A stretch of 64,000 nucleotides of DNA from NCBI GenBank assembly GCA_964494345.1, contig CAZBSI010000006.1, positions 115,526 through 179,525 on the forward strand. Direction: 5' to 3'. How positions within the stretch are numbered: the first letter of the stretch is position 1; every line of letters begins with the position of its first letter. Under the pieces are notes generated by a model that did no database searches, was not told the origin of the DNA, and saw only the letters and a list, made by a program, of their open reading frames with translations. This DNA is from DTKD01 sp964494345 (GTDB taxonomy: Bacteria; Armatimonadota; UBA5829). This document shows, piece after piece, positions 7,730 to 18,200 of the stretch. The position numbers and the translations under genes were made by a program.

Positions 7730-9151
7730 ATGTTGTGGTTTGGAATAGACAGGAAGTGGTGGACGCTGCTTGTCGTTGGTGTGGGCACGTTCATGTCTGC
7801 AGTCGATGGCAGTGTTGTAAACACAGCCCTTCCCATCATCCAATCCGAGACAGGAGCGATATTCTCCACCCTCGAATGGGTAGTCCTCGTATACCTCCTC
7901 ACTATCATATCCCTGCTGCTTGTGGTCGGCAGGCTGGGGGATATGTATGGTCGCAAGAGATTCTATTTATCGGGGTTTCTAATCTTCACAATAGGGTCGC
8001 TGATGTGCGGGTTGTCGCCCGATGTCCATGCGCTGATCGTCTTTCGAGCTATACAGGCCACGGGCGCTGCTATGATCTTCGCGTTGGCGCCAGCGGTTTT
8101 GACCGGCGCGTTTCCGAAGAGACAAAGGGGCCAGGCATTGGGGATGCAGGCGACGCTTACCTATCTCGGCCTATCCGTCGGCCCTGCGCTGGGGGGATTG
8201 TTGACTCACAATTTCGGCTGGAGGTCGATATTTTTTATTAACCTCCCAATCGGAATGATCATCGTTCCTTTAGGCTATCTCGTATTAAAGCGCGATGTAC
8301 AGAGATCAAGTGCGACTTTGGACCCCATAGGTGCGATCACGCTCGCCGTCGCCCTTTCGACGCTTCTCTTAGCTTTGACCAAAGTCCAGGTGATGGGTTG
8401 GTCAGACCCCGTCATTATAACGATGTTCGTTGTTTCGGCGGTGGCATTTGCCGTGTTTATTATCGCCGAAACACGCATCGCACACCCTATGCTCGACCTG
8501 AAACTCTTCAAAAACCGAATGTTCGGCGCATCGACGGCTGCGGCGTTTCTAAACTACGTCGCGAACTCTTCGGTGACTTTTTTAATGCCGTTTTATCTTA
8601 TAGGCGCCGGGCGCTATCGTGTCGATAAAGCGGGCTTACTGTTAACCGCCACCTCGATAACAATGGCCATAGTCGCCGCCCCCGCGGGCTGGCTGTCTGA
8701 TAGAATTGGAGTAAGGATTCCCGCCACAACCGGGATGGCCGTAGTAGTGTTGGGTATGCTGCTGTTAAGACAACTACAGCCTGGCTCGCAGCCACTTGCC
8801 ATAGTCCTTCATCTTGGCCTTATCGGAATCGGCATAGGATTGTTCACATCCCCCAATAACAGCGCCATTATGGGCTCCGCACCGGAACATGCTCAAGGCG
8901 TCGCGGGAGCGCTTCTGGCGGCTGCCCGCAACACCGGTTTCGCAGTCGGAACCGCCATCGCGGGACTGTTATATGCGCAGAAATTGCACGCTACTCAACA
9001 CCTGCCCGAAGCTGTCTCAATAACCAATTCAATGCACTATGCCACCACAATCGTCGCCGCAATCGCCGCTGTCGGAATAATCACCAGCGCGGTCAGAGGC
9101 GCTGTCGAACCCCAACCCATCCACATCTCGCAACCTCCAAAAAATAGTTAA
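7730..9151 (+). CDS. MFS transporter, DHA2 (14-TM drug:H+ antiporter) family
   Basis: This 473-residue protein has about 14 predicted membrane helices and belongs to the EmrB/QacA-type exporters of the inner membrane. TALPIIQ and EWVVLVYLL mark TM1-2. Motif A, GRLGDMYGRKRF, lies between TM2 and TM3 near residue 65, and the TM5 antiporter motif region has LGLSVGPALGGLL. No MFP (EmrA) or TetR regulator gene is adjacent, so the substrate cannot be inferred. The ribosome-binding site before 7730 is weak, and the true start could be an internal ATG such as MSAVDGS. Confidence 0.9.
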   Translation: MLWFGIDRKWWTLLVVGVGTFMSAVDGSVVNTALPIIQSETGAIFSTLEWVVLVYLLTIISLLLVVGRLGDMYGRKRFYLSGFLIFTIGSLMCGLSPDVHALIVFRAIQATGAAMIFALAPAVLTGAFPKRQRGQALGMQATLTYLGLSVGPALGGLLTHNFGWRSIFFINLPIGMIIVPLGYLVLKRDVQRSSATLDPIGAITLAVALSTLLLALTKVQVMGWSDPVIITMFVVSAVAFAVFIIAETRIAHPMLDLKLFKNRMFGASTAAAFLNYVANSSVTFLMPFYLIGAGRYRVDKAGLLLTATSITMAIVAAPAGWLSDRIGVRIPATTGMAVVVLGMLLLRQLQPGSQPLAIVLHLGLIGIGIGLFTSPNNSAIMGSAPEHAQGVAGALLAAARNTGFAVGTAIAGLLYAQKLHATQHLPEAVSITNSMHYATTIVAAIAAVGIITSAVRGAVEPQPIHISQPPKNS

Positions 9152-9190
9152 AATCTTCTGTTTCGTCAGCTCACTAAACCTCAAATAGCC

Positions 9191-9220
9191 TTGACTGTCT
9201 AATGCTGGATGTACTATAAT
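9191..9220 (+). promoter_or_regulatory. sigma-70-type promoter of mraZ
   Basis: The -35 box TTGACT (9191-9196) is separated by 18 bp from a perfect -10 box TATAAT (9215-9220). It lies about 90 bp before the mraZ start and just upstream of three operator-like repeats. Confidence 0.8.
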
Positions 9221-9223
9221 TTG

Positions 9224-9249
9224 GTGGTAGTTAGTGGTAGGAAGTGGTG
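9224..9249 (+). promoter_or_regulatory. MraZ operator: three GTGGT repeats at 10-bp spacing
   Basis: GTGGTA occurs at 9224 and 9234 and GTGGTG at 9244, exactly one helical turn apart and overlapping the expected transcription start. MraZ is known to bind direct GTGG-type repeats of this spacing in its own promoter, so this is very probably the autoregulatory site. Confidence 0.8.
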
Positions 9250-9307
9250 AAATAAGCCGAAGCTGCCCAATAAATGGCGATTTGGCAATATTCCAACGGA
9301 GAATGCC

Positions 9308-9736
9308 TTGTTTTCGGGCTCTTACGCGCATTCGGTAGATAGCAAAGGCAGGACGGTAATCCCGGCGAAGATTCGCACGAAGCTTGGGCAGTGCTTCGTG
9401 ATGACTCGTGGGTTGCATGGCTGTTTGTGGATATTCCCCGAAAAGACCTGGCCGCAAATTCAGCAAAAACTCACCCCGAAATCGTTGCTCGATACAAAGG
9501 GACTGAAGCTGGAGCGTTTCTTTTTAGGGGCGGCAAGCGAATGCACTCCGGATAAGCAGGGCCGCGTCGCCATTCCTCAAATGCTTCTCGACCACGCGGG
9601 AATCAAACCGGGAGATGAGACCTGGATTGTGGGGTTGACCGACAAGGTAGAAATCTGGAGCAAATCCGCGTGGGACGAGTTCAACGCCAGCCTCACTGAA
9701 GATGTGCTCGCAGCTTTAGGTTCAGATGAAGACTAA
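9308..9736 (+). CDS. mraZ: transcriptional regulator MraZ
   Basis: MraZ is a DNA-binding protein with two AbrB-like half-domains that normally autoregulates the division and cell wall (dcw) cluster. This 142-residue copy has both signatures: DSKGRTVIPAKIR (residues 11-23) and DKQGRVAIPQML (residues 81-92). The start is TTG with GGAG upstream. It is followed not by rsmH/mraW and ftsI but by a convergent dedA, so it is detached from the dcw cluster. The promoter and operator repeats are intact, which argues for a working gene. Confidence 0.95.
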   Translation: MFSGSYAHSVDSKGRTVIPAKIRTKLGQCFVMTRGLHGCLWIFPEKTWPQIQQKLTPKSLLDTKGLKLERFFLGAASECTPDKQGRVAIPQMLLDHAGIKPGDETWIVGLTDKVEIWSKSAWDEFNASLTEDVLAALGSDED

Positions 9737-9740
9737 ATAA

Positions 9741-10397
9741 TCACGCGTCGTCGACGTCGGCCTTCGATTTTTTGTAGTTCTTCTCCCCGCGCAGGTGGTG
9801 ATACACATACAGCGAGACCACCGCAACCAGCCCAATTGCGATGACTATATGCGCGTCGTGGAAATACGGCTTTAGCACCTCGTCCCATTTCGGGCCGACC
9901 GCTTTTCCCACCCAGGCCAGCCCGATACACCACGGCAGCGACCCGAGGAACGTATAGGCCAGAAATCGCCAGAAGTGCATCTTGGAAACCCCGGCGGGGA
10001 ACGATATAAAGGTGCGAATCACAGGCAAAAGTCGGCTGAAAAAGATCGCAGCCTCGCCGTGTTTGGCAAACCAGGTATCGGCTCTGTCGAGGTCTTTGGT
10101 TCGGACAAGAATATACTTGCCGTATCTCTCGATGAACGGCCTGCCGCCAAACATCCCCGCCCAATACGCCACCGCCGAGCCCCAGACGCAGCCAAAAGCG
10201 CCTGATACGCCCATCATCCAGACCGAATACTTCGCGGGGTTTTCGTAGACGAGATATCCGCCGAATGGCATTATAATCTCGCTGGGCAAGGGTATGCACG
10301 CGCTTTCGATACCCATCATCAAAACAATGCCCCAGTAGCCGAGCTGGCTGAGGGAGTTGGTGATCCAGTGGGTCACCGCACTGAGAATTGCTTCCAA
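9741..10397 (-). CDS. DedA-family inner-membrane protein
   Basis: This 218-residue polytopic membrane protein belongs to the DedA/VTT family, some members of which flip or transport lipid carriers such as undecaprenyl phosphate. Family hallmarks are ESACIPLPSEIIMPFGG (residues 30-46), a glycine-rich region, and FFSRLLPVIRTFISFPAG (residues 118-135), which carries the conserved arginines. The ATG at 10397 is preceded by GGAGG. It converges on mraZ with 4 bp between stop codons. Its neighbours do not identify the substrate. Confidence 0.93.
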   Translation of the reverse strand: MEAILSAVTHWITNSLSQLGYWGIVLMMGIESACIPLPSEIIMPFGGYLVYENPAKYSVWMMGVSGAFGCVWGSAVAYWAGMFGGRPFIERYGKYILVRTKDLDRADTWFAKHGEAAIFFSRLLPVIRTFISFPAGVSKMHFWRFLAYTFLGSLPWCIGLAWVGKAVGPKWDEVLKPYFHDAHIVIAIGLVAVVSLYVYHHLRGEKNYKKSKADVDDA

Positions 10398-10532
10398 GCC
10401 GTCCTCCTGAGCGGATTAAAGCCGCCGAGATATTATAACACGCAAATGGGGCTATTACTGCGAACGCGGGCAACAACTCACTCTTTGTGAGTGACTGTAG
10501 CGGCGGGCCTTCGTCTCGGCCACACAAACCAT

Positions 10533-10682
10533 GTCATTTCGAACACCTTTCCCGTAATTTCGAACACCTTCCCGTAATTTCGAACACCTTCCCGTAATTT
10601 CGAACACCCTTCCCGTCATTTCGAACGTAGTGAGAAATCTGCTTTTTTGGTTGTCGGTTGTCGGTTCGCGGTTGACGGTCAC
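10533..10682 (+). repeat. tandem heads of family A plus a full core and short 7-bp array
   Basis: Four tandem units of 20-21 bp (10533-10614), each starting GTMATTTCGAACACC, lead into a full family A core (10615-10646). GGTTGTC/GGTTGAC-type heptamers follow (about 10648-10680). The units look like expansions of the repeat's 5' head. This accounts for most of the 397-bp space between dedA and the PEP-CTERM gene; I see no gene in it. Confidence 0.85.
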
Positions 10683-10728
10683 CCTGCCCAGGTGAGTAGT
10701 ATTCCATTATGCGTCGGCAAAACGATAA

Positions 10729-10760
10729 GAAATCCGCTTTCTATCTCAAAAGCGGATTTC
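10729..10760 (-). terminator. Rho-independent terminator of the PEP-CTERM gene
   Basis: A 12-bp perfect stem (GAAATCCGCTTT with AAAGCGGATTTC) encloses an 8-base loop. Read on the minus strand it is followed by a T-rich stretch (TTATCGTTTT). It lies 35 bp past the stop codon at 10795. Confidence 0.75.
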
Positions 10761-10794
10761 CCAGGTTATAAACGAGATTACGGTTTGTTTTATG

Positions 10795-12027
10795 TCAGAA
10801 GCGAGCCGACCTTCGCATTCGACCTGCTCCGAACAACCCCACAATTCCGGTGAATAACGCCAAAATAGCGGAAGGCTCTGGCACGGTAGCCTCCGGGGCG
10901 AAGGTCAACATCGAGATATATGCCCCTGCGCCCCCGATTTCGGTGGTCTGCGCGGTCCAGGTTGCTACATTGAACGCCGACACAGTGTTAGACTGCGGGT
11001 TTGTCGCCCACATAATTTTGCCGTCAGCCGACATTGTGCAATAATGATCCGTCGAAACATCCAATCCTTTATAGAGGATTTCGTCCAACAACGGAAACCC
11101 ATCCTCCCCTAATTTGATGCGCAGAGCCTGCCCCAAACCTTCATCGGTGCCGACCAATCCTAAGTAACTCTCAGATCCTATCGTGAAAAACGTTATGTCC
11201 GTAGGCCTGAAATCATCGAGATCAAACATAGGCGAGACGCTTGCCAGGGTGCTGGCATTAATGACCGAAATACTGCCTGAGTTCACAGGGCCTTCACCCT
11301 GCTCGACCTCTGTTGAGCGGTTGGAGACGTAAATTAGCCCATTATTGCCTGCCACCACCCCGCTGGGCAGATAACCGCCATCGTCCAAATGCTGCCCGTA
11401 TGCCACCGAGGTGCCGTTGAGTCTGCTAACCCAGGTCTGATCGACAATACCGTCTATCAGGTCCCGATGGGCCACCACTGCGCCGGTACCGATAGGGGCG
11501 ATATCTGCCAGCGCCGTCGTCGGCATGTTCACAACAGACACCTGCGCGCTGGCCCACTGGTTTGTGGATTTCACATAAGCATAATTGGAGTGCTGCTGGC
11601 CGTAGGCGTCCTGGTATCTGCCGCCGATTATATACACGCCGCCGCTGGAATCCACTGTTACAGCCCTCGGTTGTTTGAGAATCTCGCCGCTTTCAGAGAG
11701 CTTGATAGGCCCGCCGACCCACTCTATAGTGGGGTTCACGACGGGGTCGGATATTTTTCCTACTCGCAACGCGCCGAGGGTTTTTCCGTCCTCAGTGATC
11801 GTGTCTGCCACAAAGATATAACCGCCATAGCTGCCTATTCCGGTCAAAAATGAATCGGTTAGCTTCGCCGCCTGGTAGCTCGTCACAGTGCTGCCTTCGT
11901 GTTTGACCAGATAAACCGTGTCATAACTGGCTGTAACGGCCCACTGCGCCGTGGAGGCGGCCGCTGCTGTGCAGAGAATCACAGACACAATGAGTAAAAA
12001 TGTTATTAGTCTAGATCGATTATGCAT
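10795..12027 (-). CDS. secreted PEP-CTERM protein, beta-propeller-like
   Basis: The N-terminal signal peptide (MHNRSRLITFLLIVSVIL then AAAASTAQ) is followed by repeated beta-rich segments resembling WD/NHL-type propeller blades, such as GVYIIGG, LIYVSNRS and GKIMWATNPQSNTVSAFN. The C-terminus has a PEP-CTERM sorting signal: VPEPSAILAL, a hydrophobic helix, then RMRRSARF. Such tails are processed by exosortase and mark exported surface or matrix proteins. I chose the start at 12027 because GAGG lies about 10 bases upstream; an in-frame extension to 12063 lacks a signal-like start. The ligand is unknown. Confidence 0.85.
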   Translation of the reverse strand: MHNRSRLITFLLIVSVILCTAAAASTAQWAVTASYDTVYLVKHEGSTVTSYQAAKLTDSFLTGIGSYGGYIFVADTITEDGKTLGALRVGKISDPVVNPTIEWVGGPIKLSESGEILKQPRAVTVDSSGGVYIIGGRYQDAYGQQHSNYAYVKSTNQWASAQVSVVNMPTTALADIAPIGTGAVVAHRDLIDGIVDQTWVSRLNGTSVAYGQHLDDGGYLPSGVVAGNNGLIYVSNRSTEVEQGEGPVNSGSISVINASTLASVSPMFDLDDFRPTDITFFTIGSESYLGLVGTDEGLGQALRIKLGEDGFPLLDEILYKGLDVSTDHYCTMSADGKIMWATNPQSNTVSAFNVATWTAQTTEIGGAGAYISMLTFAPEATVPEPSAILALFTGIVGLFGAGRMRRSARF

Positions 12028-12147
12028 GTATGTGAACCTCGGTGGCGTAATTATAGGCGGCATTCATACTTCTAAACTGCACAAAACGTGCCAATGATAA
12101 TAGTGATTGCAGTGTCAAAACAGCATCGCTGTCGGTAGAGTTTGGGC

Positions 12148-12157
12148 GTGGTATAAT
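12148..12157 (+). promoter_or_regulatory. possible extended -10 promoter
   Basis: TGGTATAAT (perfect TATAAT at 12152-12157 with an upstream TG) lies 126 bp before the giant secreted protein gene. No good -35 box is visible, so this is a tentative extended -10 promoter. Confidence 0.4.
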
Positions 12158-12283
12158 AGGGTAGCCCGCCATAGCGGTGTTAAAAGGAACAAAAGTGTGC
12201 TTATCGGAGTCAGATGAAGTGACTTCTATTGGCCATGGTTGCTTGGAAACGGAGGCCATTATCGCTTCCGGTGAGAGGGTCAC

Positions 12284-15200
12284 ATGAAGGATACGACTAT
12301 ACGCACCCTTCGAATTATTGCTCTTGTTCTGGGGTCTATTATACTGTGTGCTACCGCACACGCCCAGGAGCCGATCTGGGGCAGATATCATCACGACATC
12401 TACCACAGCGGCCAAAACCCCGATTCTAAGGATATCAAAAGCCCTAATGGGCCGGATACGCTGAATCTTATCTGGGTCTTCCCGCGCCTGGACGATGCGC
12501 CGAACTACCCGGACGAGTCCGCGACGATCGTCGACGACTTCAGCGGAACAGGGTTCTCCAGAACAGGCAATTGGAGAGTCGCGCAGCACACTGATGCTTA
12601 TAATGGCGACTACCACTACACCAAAACAGTCACTACCGCAACCGGCGTTGCCCCGACTGCCACGTGGTATTGGCCGTCGAATTTGCCGGCTGGGAAGTAT
12701 CAGGTTTTCGTGTGGATCCCTCCTATTAGAGAGGGCGACGCCACGCCGAAAGCCACATATACTGTATACGACGACGCTAACCCAAGTGGGCAGACCTATA
12801 CACTAAATCAGTCTAACTCCGGCGCCTGGAAACTGCTCACTACGGAGTATTTCTCCTTCGGAAGCAGCGCCAACACACGAGTTGAGTTAACAGCTCGTGT
12901 GCCGGGAGGTGCACCGGACGATCTGGTGGTTGCAGACGCCGTCAAATTTTCGCCATCGCTGCTTGAAACGGGCATAGAGATTTATTCTTCGCCCGCCAGC
13001 GCGGAGATTCCGGTCACACTGCCTCCGGATGGGACAGGCAAAGGCTCATTATGGAACAGCGACGGGCTTTGCTCGTATATCGGGACTGTTGAGCCTCGCG
13101 GAGGATCAAAATCCACCGAGGACGGGTCGGAAAGGCTGGATTACGGCGCGATATACTGCGTCTACGGCATCACCCCGACGCTGCAAAACCCTGCGCTACC
13201 CGATGGCAGCCCGGACCCTTCTGTGCCGGATAGCGATAAACTGGTGGCTATTTCCAAATATCTCGGAAAGCCCAAATGGAGATACCCTAACGCTGACCCC
13301 ACCCAGCGCCTTCCCATTGAAGGGCCAATAGAAGGCGGAATATACTCATCGCCGACGCTGGTTCAGGTGAACATCGGCGGACATATCAGACTCGTCTGCT
13401 ATGTTGCTGCGATGGATCGTCAGATTTATGCGCTGGACGCGGTAACTGGAGAGCTGCTGTGGAAAGGCCCCGGCATCACCATCCCTGAAGAAAAAGCCGT
13501 TGGTATCAACAACTATAAACTTTCGGATATGCCCAACGCTGACGCGTTCGGAGGCACGTTCCGATATGCAAATTGCGACACCGGCGGCACTAACACCTGC
13601 ACGTGGATATTCGACACTACCGAGCAGATAAATGCGGTTCCGGACGGCGCAGAAGGACTGTCTTACGCGGTATATGTGTGGATGCCTGGTCAGGGCGGCA
13701 CCGGCGACTTTGAGCGCTCAAAATCCGCCACTTATGAAATCACATATCAGGACGAGACCGGCAATCCCAACGAAAAGGCCACCGTTGTCGTGGATCAGTC
13801 GGATCGATCCAAGTTCGGCAAATGGGTGAAACTCGGCGGAAGTTACTTTAACCCCAGCCAGGTGGTGCTTAAAAATACGGCATCCGACGAACCGCCCGCA
13901 GCCGATGGCACCCCTGGCAGAACGGCGAGTCAGTTTGTTGTGGTGGCAGACGCTGTGATGTTCGTGCCGGATACTATCGACGGACTAGGCTACAGCTCCC
14001 CGGTCACCGATGCGGAGCCGATGCCAGGCGCCCAGTCTCTCGCGACCCATATATTTACTGCAAGCACAAACGGCAGGGTGATGAGCTTCGCGGCGGAGCC
14101 CAGAGGGACCAATTTTGTTGGCAAGCTGAACTGGGTTTACCCGAAGGTCAGGCAGGTGCGTACCCCCAAGCAATCGGAGACCGATCAGTCTTCGTGGGGA
14201 GATATTGGCGCATCCCCGGCTTACAGCCAGGACAGGATTTATATCGCCACTCTGGACGGCACAGTGCGCTGTCTGGAGAACGTGAAATCCCCCAGCCCTA
14301 AGCAGAGGTGGGTATTTCCTGACGATAAGAACAACGACGAGAAAACAGGCGGCTTCACGTCCTCGCCGACTCTGGATCCGCCCGGAAGACTATTCATCGG
14401 CTCAACTGATGGTATATTCTACTGTTTGAGCATGGACACCGGCGCTGTAAGCAGAGGCGACGACACGACCGGGCCGATATGGCAATATCCGCAGGCGAAC
14501 ACCTCCGGCGGGTCGGACACCCCGCCGACCCAAAAGCCTCCGCTCGGCGCGTTTAGATATTCCACCCCCGCCATCGCCAACGTTCACGGCGTGAAAAGGG
14601 TGTGGTGCGCCAGTACGGACGGGCACATATATTCGTTCCTCGCCGACACTGGCGAAAGACTCTATCTCGATGACAATGGTCAGCCTGTCAATCAAAGCGG
14701 GGGTTGGTATGCCGAGCCTTCGCTGATGACACCTGTTCAGGGATCGTTGGCGTTGGACGGAGAATCCCGTTCGGGTAACAGCGTTATGTATGTCGGTGAT
14801 ATGTCCGGCACGCTGCATTGGCGCGACGCGGAGAACGGAAGCACGAATATGTGGGAATATTCGGGCTGGACTTGTCCGGATATGCTCTTCTCGTCTCCGA
14901 ATATCACAAATATCGAAGTCGCAACCACCCCGGTAAGCTGGGTTTATGTCGGTTGTGCCGACGGCCATCTCTTCGCATTCACCCGCAGAGGCGGGGGATG
15001 GGGAGGAATGTGGCAGGGAGGCGAATGGCCGTTCCCTGGAGAGCCGAACAGCGACGCCAACAAGACACAGGCTGCGCCGGAGACCGACATCCAGTTCGAC
15101 ATATTCAATCAGGACTTTTATAACACGACAGGCGGATATCCGACCTCCCTGCTAGACCCTGTTGATCCGGCCACAAAGGCCACCGACAACAACTACATTA

Positions 15201-18200
15201 ATAACAAGTGGCCGTCTGATTCCGGCAACGACGCGATTATCGTCAGCAAGGGTATGAAAGTGCTGCCCGCCTCCATAGGCAAACTCGCCGACGACGACCC
15301 GAACAAGGTCATCAAGATCAAAGATGAGCTTACCAAACAGGCCAAAAAACGCAGACAGCAGAAGTTCCTGCCCGAAGGGCGTGTGCCCGGTCCAAACACG
15401 GATCAGATCTACTTCGAGTGGGGCGAAAAGCTCTACATGTTGCTATGGAACCTGCCGGAAGCCAAGTTTATTTATGGCACCGGAGCCAACGCATTCACGT
15501 TTACGATGACCAATGCCAGCTCAGGAGAAAGCGCGGGGTCGATGTTCAAGGCCACCGTCGGCGACATTCGATCATACACGGTCGTCTACGACGCCAGTTC
15601 CACCGGCAGTCCGGTCTACTCCCCTGTAAGAGACAGCGAAGGCAATGTAAGGCGCAGCTATTTGCTCGCGGTTATCTCGTTGGATGGTTCCAGCGGCGCC
15701 ACGCTGCCAAGCCCCGGTCCGGGCTGGGTATTGAGCGTTCAGATCAAGCTAAAGGCAAATGATACATCCAATGCCCCTGTGTCAACCGTAACCATTCCGT
15801 TGGCCAAACTCCAACTGAAGGGCACGGAATATGAGCCTGTTCTCACCGAAACTGCTCAAAAACCGATCGCAGGAATCGATACGCGCGTCTTTAAAGAAGC
15901 CAACATGGGAGTTAATAATGCGCTTGCCATCAAAGATGAGCAGAACCTGTCTTTGGGATGGGGCAATTCGCAGCCGAATATGAGCGGAATACACCCTGAC
16001 AGATATCAGCCCGACGTGCATACAAATGGCAACTCCCGGTGGGTAAAAGTGGGGGGTGATTATAACATCGTCCCTGTTAATCCGCCGCCGCTATTAGATA
16101 TGTTCTACGTGCAGAACGGCACAAACTCCAGGGATGCACGGCTGGGTATAATGGATCGCAGCGCGATGGGCCTGACTATGGGAAGGCAAATCGACAGGTT
16201 CCGCATTGATTCGTCTGATTTAAGGTTCAGAGGATGGCCCGATGCGGTTGAGAGCCAGCCGCTAAACCTTTCTACCAATCCGCCATCGCTGATTTCCAGC
16301 GTGACCTATGGTTTGAGATTCCCGTGGGACGGCGGCGCGGGATCAATCGACTACCCGCACATCTACAGGCGATATCAGACTTATGAGCAGGTGTCGTCCA
16401 ACAATGACCCGACCGATACCGTCTGCCCGATGCTGGCTATCGAAAAGGCTTCGGGTAGTTCGAGATACGAAGACGCATTTTTAAGGCCGGATACGGTGCT
16501 TGTGTCTGTCGACGTGCCGAGGTTTCAGCCTGCCAACACCTGGAAAGATCCAAATCGTAACGACGGCTTGGACGGCTACTCGCGGACAATGACGGCCTAC
16601 ATCGATAGCAATAAGAACAACAGCTTCGACAGCGGCAACTATGTCCGGGGTCGGCCTACTACCCATCAGGACACATATCGGCGATTCAGGGTCGGCTTAA
16701 AAGTCCCACCGGATCCCAAAATTGAGGTTGAGGAGCAGTTAATAGACATAGGCAGCGCACCGCATGGGCTCGGTGTGCCATCGGAGTCGCTATTTTTCTC
16801 GCCGTTTAACGCGGACCCGAATATCCAGCAGTGGTTCAAGAAGCTCACAATTAAAAACGCAGGCAACGTGAACCTGTACAATATTCGTATAAACCCGGCG
16901 GTGGGGTTGATAAGCGACCAGGCGCATCCGGGGGCGGTGCTGCCGGGTGAGGCGATAACCAGTTCGCTTGACCCGCTGCCTATCCCATCATTCGGCCTGT
17001 TTGGGTCGGAACCGTTTATGACGCCGCAGGGCGCCAGAGCCAACGGGCAGAGCGTTTTCCTTGGATATACGCTTTCTAAGCCGAGGGTAGGGGATACTGA
17101 CCCGACCATTATGACCGTTCCGGACAGGCGCAAGTGGGATGTGGAATACCCCGCGCGAATGGCTGCCTCTGATCTGATCACTGCGGCCGGATGGGCGACT
17201 GACCCTGTCGATGCCGAGCCGCTGCCGGTGGTAGTTGGCTTGAGAGTGCCGCTTACACAGCCCATAGGCACATATCAGAGCTACGACCCGAACTTCAACA
17301 CCCCATATATTGCGGTCTTTAGCGATCTCAATAACACTGGCGTGCTATCGCCGCAGAATGTGGAGCAATATCCTGTTGCGTGGCCGAGTTTCCAGATGAA
17401 GGCCACTGTGCGGGAGAATCAGTTGACGGGCGGGGTAACTCCGACCACGCTTCCTCAAATAGACTTCTTGCCGGATGGGTCTGCTCGCCCGGAGGATCTG
17501 CCGAGGGTAGGGGACGCTACCCCGGCGGCGTTCAGGGACTCTGATGAGGATAAGCTTGGAGTTCACCTGGTCTGGTCGAGTAACAGGCTCAGCGATTCGA
17601 GCAATTACCCCAGAAACGAAGCCGAGCAGGCCAGCTTTGCGGGGGCGCCGTGGTTCCTGCGCGAGTCGATTTTAGGGTTCTCGCCGGCAGGTGGAGGTGG
17701 CGGTTACTGGTCACCTGCCAATAGCGGTATGAATTGGTGGGTTACTCGTGATGGCTTTATGCCGTCGAGCCAGTGGCTGCCGGTTAGCGCAGGGTCTAAC
17801 GACCCGCAGTTGTTGCCGTGGGAATACGGCAGCGCTCCGAGCGGTTTGAACTCGGTGAAGCACTATAGCCCTAGATTCGGAGAAAACAAGCTCGTATCAC
17901 GCAAGGCAAACGCTAATCGCACCTGGCTGGCGTGGGCTGGGACGGCGGATTTTAAAAACCCGGAGACCAATAAGCTCAGCCAGCAAAACGCGATATTCTA
18001 TACGGATTTCACCCACGGAGGGGCCGCTCAGAATCAGAGGATATGGGCTATCGAGCACGATTTCTCCATGTCCAAACGCAACCCCTGCCCGGTGCCTTAT
18101 GGCAACGATATGTGGATGTTCTGGCAGGGCGGCAGTTCGGGCAACTGGTCCATATTCTACAGCTTCGCGCGCGACGAGAATGGGACTTTCGATACTACTA

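Noticed and set aside
9733..10527. 264-codon minus-strand frame overlapping dedA
   Set aside because: It is a shadow of dedA in another frame. DedA has clear family motifs and a Shine-Dalgarno site.
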